DNA of 64,000 nt from Capsicum annuum (Eukaryota; Streptophyta; Magnoliopsida; Solanales; Solanaceae), in the NCBI RefSeq assembly GCF_002878395.1, contig NC_061121.1:46147748-46211747 (forward strand), read 5' to 3'. The position numbers were made by a program, and so were the translations under genes. Below the pieces are notes generated by a model, which was given only the letters and a program-made list of their open reading frames with translations, ran no database searches and had not been told where the DNA came from. Shown piece after piece: positions 60,558 to 64,000 of this stretch; position 1 is the first letter of the stretch, and every line of letters starts with the position of its first letter.

Positions 60558-60720
60558 TAGATTGTATTAGATGACAAAATGATGCAATAGATAAGAAGTA
60601 TTAGTAATAGACTATTTTTGTAATTCTGAGAGGCAAGAGGTCAGCTCAAGCCTGGTCTTGTAATGACTCACTTTGGTATAAATAAAATTTCATTTATTAC
60701 AAAAAAAAGATTAATTAGTA

Positions 60721-61188
60721 CTTTTGTGAATGAAACGATCACGGAATATACTCTCGAGATAATAAAATCTGAATTTGAAAATAATTAACAATAAACAGAG
60801 AAGAAGAAAGCTTATACTGACATATATGTCACTCAAGGTATGTATATATAAAAAGTTGGATATTCATGCATACTAAAATTACGTTCAAATTTGAATGATG
60901 ATAACAATTTGTTAGAAAGATAAGATTCTAAAATGTCATGATTATCTTATAGTTTACATATTTTGGCTTTGCAAAAAAAAATATATATTCTAAATTAATA
61001 ATATCAATTAGGAGTTTTCTATAATAAAAAAAATATAAAAAATAGTTAAAATTAATGATATTGATTCTAAAATATTAGTGTTAACTTATTTTAACATTTT
61101 CATATGTTTTCCCTTGTTCTTTTTCTCTCTGTATGATTTTTATTAAAAAGTAAATTAATTTGTTTTAAATCTTATATAATACTTCTCG

Positions 61189-61189
<1 letters not shown>
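60721..61189. other. AT-rich lead-in of the TTA cluster, no gene seen
   Basis: 60900-61189 is repeated, diverged, at 61870-62136: both hold AGATAAGATTCTAAAATGTCA or its variant, ATCAATTAGGAGTTTTCTAT/ACCAATTAGGTGTTTTCTAT and CATATGTTTT(C/T)CCCTT. Confidence 0.65.
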
Positions 61190-61241
<52 letters not shown>

Positions 61242-61560
61242 CTTGATTATTATTATTATTATTATTATCTCGATTATTATTATTATTATTATTATCTTGA
61301 TTATTATTATTATTATTATTATTATTATCTCGATTATTATTATTATTATTATTATTATCACGATTATTGTTATTATTATTATATCGATTATTATTATTAT
61401 TATTATCTCGATTATTATTCTTATTCTTATTATTATTCTTATTCTTATTATTATTATTATTACTATTATTATTACTATTATTATTATTATTACTATTATT
61501 ATTATTATTATTATTACTATTATTACTATTATTACTATTATTATTATTATTACTACTACT
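61190..61560. repeat. Long (TTA)n microsatellite with TCTCGA interruptions
   Basis: About 370 bp of TTA repeats, broken at intervals by TCTTGA, TCTCGA, TCACGA or ATCGA. In the last third it changes to TAC/TTA mixtures. Open frames here are Ile or Leu homopolymers and not genes. Confidence 0.95.
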
Positions 61561-62135
61561 ACATCATATCCTACGTACTACTACTTCTTCAACTGATTTT
61601 TAGTAATTCTTCTACTATATTATCCCACGTAATACTACTATTACTAATTATTTTTATTTTGATAATATTTTTATCATTCATTAATATGTAAATAAATTAT
61701 ATTTAAATATATTTTATAACATTTATATTTTAAAAGAGATAACTTCGGAATAATAAAAGTCTATTAGAACTCTTCAACTATGGGTTTCTATTTTTAAGAT
61801 AATAAAATTTCTTTTTTTATTTTAGAAAAAATGATAATGTATTTCAAATTCAAGATTTTAAAATTTCTTAAAATCTTAGAGAGATAAAACTCTAAAATGT
61901 CATAATTGTCTTACAGTTTATATATTTTGAGTTTACAAAAAATATATATTTGAAATTAATGATACCAATTAGGTGTTTTCTATAATAAAAATAAATGTAA
62001 CAAAATAGAATATTTCAAATTAATGTTATCGATATTAAAATATTAATAATAATTTATTTTATCTTTTCATATGTTTTTCCCTTTTTGTTCCCTTTTATAA
62101 TATTTTATTAAAAATATTAATTTTTAAAAATCTTA

Positions 62136-62180
<45 letters not shown>

Positions 62181-62502
62181 CATTATTATTATATCCCACG
62201 TATTGATGCTTCTTATACTATTTTTACTTGGTAAACTTCTACTAATTATTCTTATTATTTAGGTTAATATTATATTTTTATTTAATATTTAAATATATTT
62301 TAAATTATATTTTAAAGGGATAAGCTTATGTTTCTAATTTCAAGCTAATGATAATTTTATAAATAGAATTAATATTTTTAAATACAAATATCTTATATTT
62401 TAATTCAAATTTTTTATTACAATGTTTATAACCTTGTCTTAAAAACTGCCATGTAGCTTTCTATTGTGCTGTCATATGACATATTGTCTTCTTTTAGTTG
62501 TC

Positions 62503-62534
<32 letters not shown>

Positions 62535-62870
62535 GATAGATAGATAGATAGATAGTATAAAGATTATTATTAAATGAAATAGTTAGAATTTATTTAGTAT
62601 TTTTTAATTATGCGCTCCTAACTTTAAGATAATAAATTTTTTTAATGCTTCTACAATCTTAATATTTTTAAATAAAAATATTTTATATCCTTTAATTAAA
62701 TTTTTTTATTATAATACTATCAAATTTTGTCCTAAAAATTGGCTGTGTATTACTACTACTATTATTTATTACTTATTATTATATTATTATTATTGTTATT
62801 ATTATTATTATTATTATTAAATAAACTCTCTCTCTCTATCTATATATATATTACCCTTATATATAAACCA
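61561..62870. repeat. Further copies of the TTA/TA-tract unit
   Basis: It holds (TTA)n at 62137-62180, (TA)n at 62511-62534, (GATA)n at 62535-62556 and another TTA run at 62772-62820 with CT and TA tails. Sequence around each tract matches 52780-53680 (GCGCTCCTAACTTTAAGATAAT, 62612) or 60900-61189. CCCACGTA words (61623, 62194) follow two of the TTA tracts. Confidence 0.8.
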
Positions 62871-63108
62871 ACCAGGGCTGTACCAACCCTGCAGCTATGT
62901 GTTGTACCAAAATTTTTGTCGATGGTACCTTATGCTTAGGCCTCAAATCTTTTTTAATCAACACGTGTATTTCTTTTATCAAACCACGCGTAAAACTGAT
63001 TTTGTTCGTTTCTATTTGCTTTTGCCCTTCTGTTTTCGTTTCCTCTTTCAACTTGTAGAACAACATCATGTTGCTCTGCTGTCCACTTAAATTGGGGCTG
63101 TATCTGTA

Positions 63109-63807
63109 ATGACATCGGCATCACAGATTCTCGACGGAGAAAATATGGGTGCATTGCCATTATCGATAAGCGATCTTCAGTCATGCCACTCACTAACTAT
63201 TCTAGAAGGTAATGAAAATTTTCTATTCTAGCCGTTGTTGTGTTTGTTTTCGTCCTTTCAAAAATTTTTCCATGCATGTCTATAATTCTGTCTTTTCGGA
63301 TTTTGGTTCTGTAAATTCGTGTGTATGGAGTAAAATGAGACTTCTCTCGAATTTGGTTTGCTCTCAATGTGAATGAGTGATTCCTATAAATGACTTTCGC
63401 TGTTACGTTGGTGTTATACATCATTGAAGCTAAGGTGTTTGGTAAAAAGAAAACCTTTTGTGAAGCACTATTTGTTTCTTTAGCTCTCATACTTCAATGT
63501 TTTAGCATTGTTATTTGATTTTTGCTCTCAAAATCTTATTATTAATGTTCAGATTATGTGAGGTATGAACTCATGCTCATTTTGTATTACCATCTCATCT
63601 GTTGCTCCTATTCATAGAAAATGTGTTCCTCATTTTAGCTTGCGCAGAAAAGTTGATGTCTATTTACTTTGATTGGCAGTGGAAGTTCTTAAAGAAATAG
63701 TTGTTCAATTGGGGCAAAAGATTGGGATTTTTAGCAAAATTGTGATGGGAACTCAAATTGGAACACACCCAAACAAAACCTTGAATGCAATTGGACTTTC
63801 CCGATAA
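63109..63807 (+). CDS. Possible small two-exon gene, function unknown
   Basis: An ATG at 63109 opens MTSASQILDGENMGALPLSI. The exon can end at 63208 (GAAG|GTAATG). A second exon at 63680 (TTGGCAG|TGGAAG) keeps the frame and gives VEVLKEIVVQLGQKIGIFSK, ending at TAA 63805-63807, for 75 residues in all. GC content rises and homopolymers vanish after 62880, as expected for a host gene start. The 5' side has a CACGTG word at 62962. I do not recognise the protein. The second exon may be wrong and the gene may run past the right edge; it could equally be a non-coding transcript. Confidence 0.3.
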
Positions 63808-64000
63808 TCTTTGTCATGTGGAGAACATGTAAGTATCCATTACAAATGAATGTCTTTTGTTAAGTAGTTGATGAAAATTGTTGTGTTCTGTCTGGTTTAA
63901 AGTTGTTTCAGTTTAAACCCTTAATTGAATTTCTGTTTGGAAGCAAATTTCTTCACACATTTTTGGCTTTTAAGGGTCGTTGGGTACGTATGATAAGGAT

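Larger units (their letters stand above)
55852..60708 (+). mobile_element. End-to-end L1-type LINE with poly(A) and 12-bp target duplication
   Basis: It starts GTAGGTGGGTTTTGGTCCTC and ends in AAAAAAAA at 60701-60708. The 12-bp direct repeat GATTAATTAGTA flanks it (55840-55851 and 60709-60720). ORF1 (nucleic-acid binding) and ORF2 (endonuclease, reverse transcriptase, zinc-binding C-domain) are both recognisable but full of stops and shifts. Length 4857 bp. Confidence 0.93.

Noticed and set aside
61155..61603. Long frames of poly-Ile, poly-Leu and poly-Asn type
   Set aside because: They are translations of the (TTA)n microsatellite.

Overview
This is plant nuclear DNA, almost certainly Solanaceae and most likely pepper (Capsicum). 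The reasons are an AT-rich, retroelement-packed sequence, long introns with GT/AG borders, a DUF1985/Ulp1-type degenerate gene of the sort that is very abundant in pepper, Tekay/Del-like chromovirus sequence, and Stowaway and PIF/Harbinger miniature elements. The genus is inferred from family knowledge and was not checked by search.

Layout. 1-740: the 3' end of a decayed Ulp1-protease-like transposon gene on +. 1960-3790: the DUF1985 part of such a gene on the minus strand. Both flanks of that part carry arrays of a short palindrome (consensus ATCTGTTGCAACAGAT). 6390-9830: a decayed Mutator-like transposase, bracketed by a 115-bp tandem array on the left and a 106-bp array on the right. 10628-13914 (minus): a four-exon conserved plant gene of unknown function, here a pseudogene with two nonsense codons and a frameshift. 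14266-21570 (+): the one clearly intact host gene, with 18 exons that join in frame into a 602-residue leucine-rich-repeat (RNI-like) protein, probably plastid-targeted and probably the EMB2004 orthologue. The two host genes are divergent and share a roughly 350-bp promoter interval. 21.6-26.4 kb holds several miniature inverted-repeat elements and an AT-rich field of GTGCAC palindromes.

26399-48327 is a four-deep nest. The outermost element is a gag-only LTR element with a perfect ATATT target duplication. A Tekay-like Ty3/gypsy element (27402-42376) sits inside its gag region. A hAT-like DNA element (27504-32698) sits inside the gypsy 5' LTR. A minus-strand Ty1/copia element (28333-31922) sits inside that. 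The 3' interior of the outer element is built from four unrelated tandem-repeat arrays.

48.3-55.8 kb is AT-rich intergenic DNA with a MITE and a 100-N assembly gap inside a TA repeat. 55852-60708 is an end-to-end but mutated L1-type LINE with poly(A) and a 12-bp target duplication. 60.9-62.9 kb is a cluster of related units carrying (TTA)n tracts, and the same unit type occurs beside the N gap. A possible small gene of unknown function starts near 63109.

Most nonsense codons in the transposon genes stand where families have Gln or Trp and fit C-to-T change on one strand or the other. This agrees with long-term cytosine methylation of silenced elements. I found no novel enzymatic system. The most unusual features are the repeat architectures and the nest. 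All splice sites, residue comparisons and divergence estimates were read by hand.
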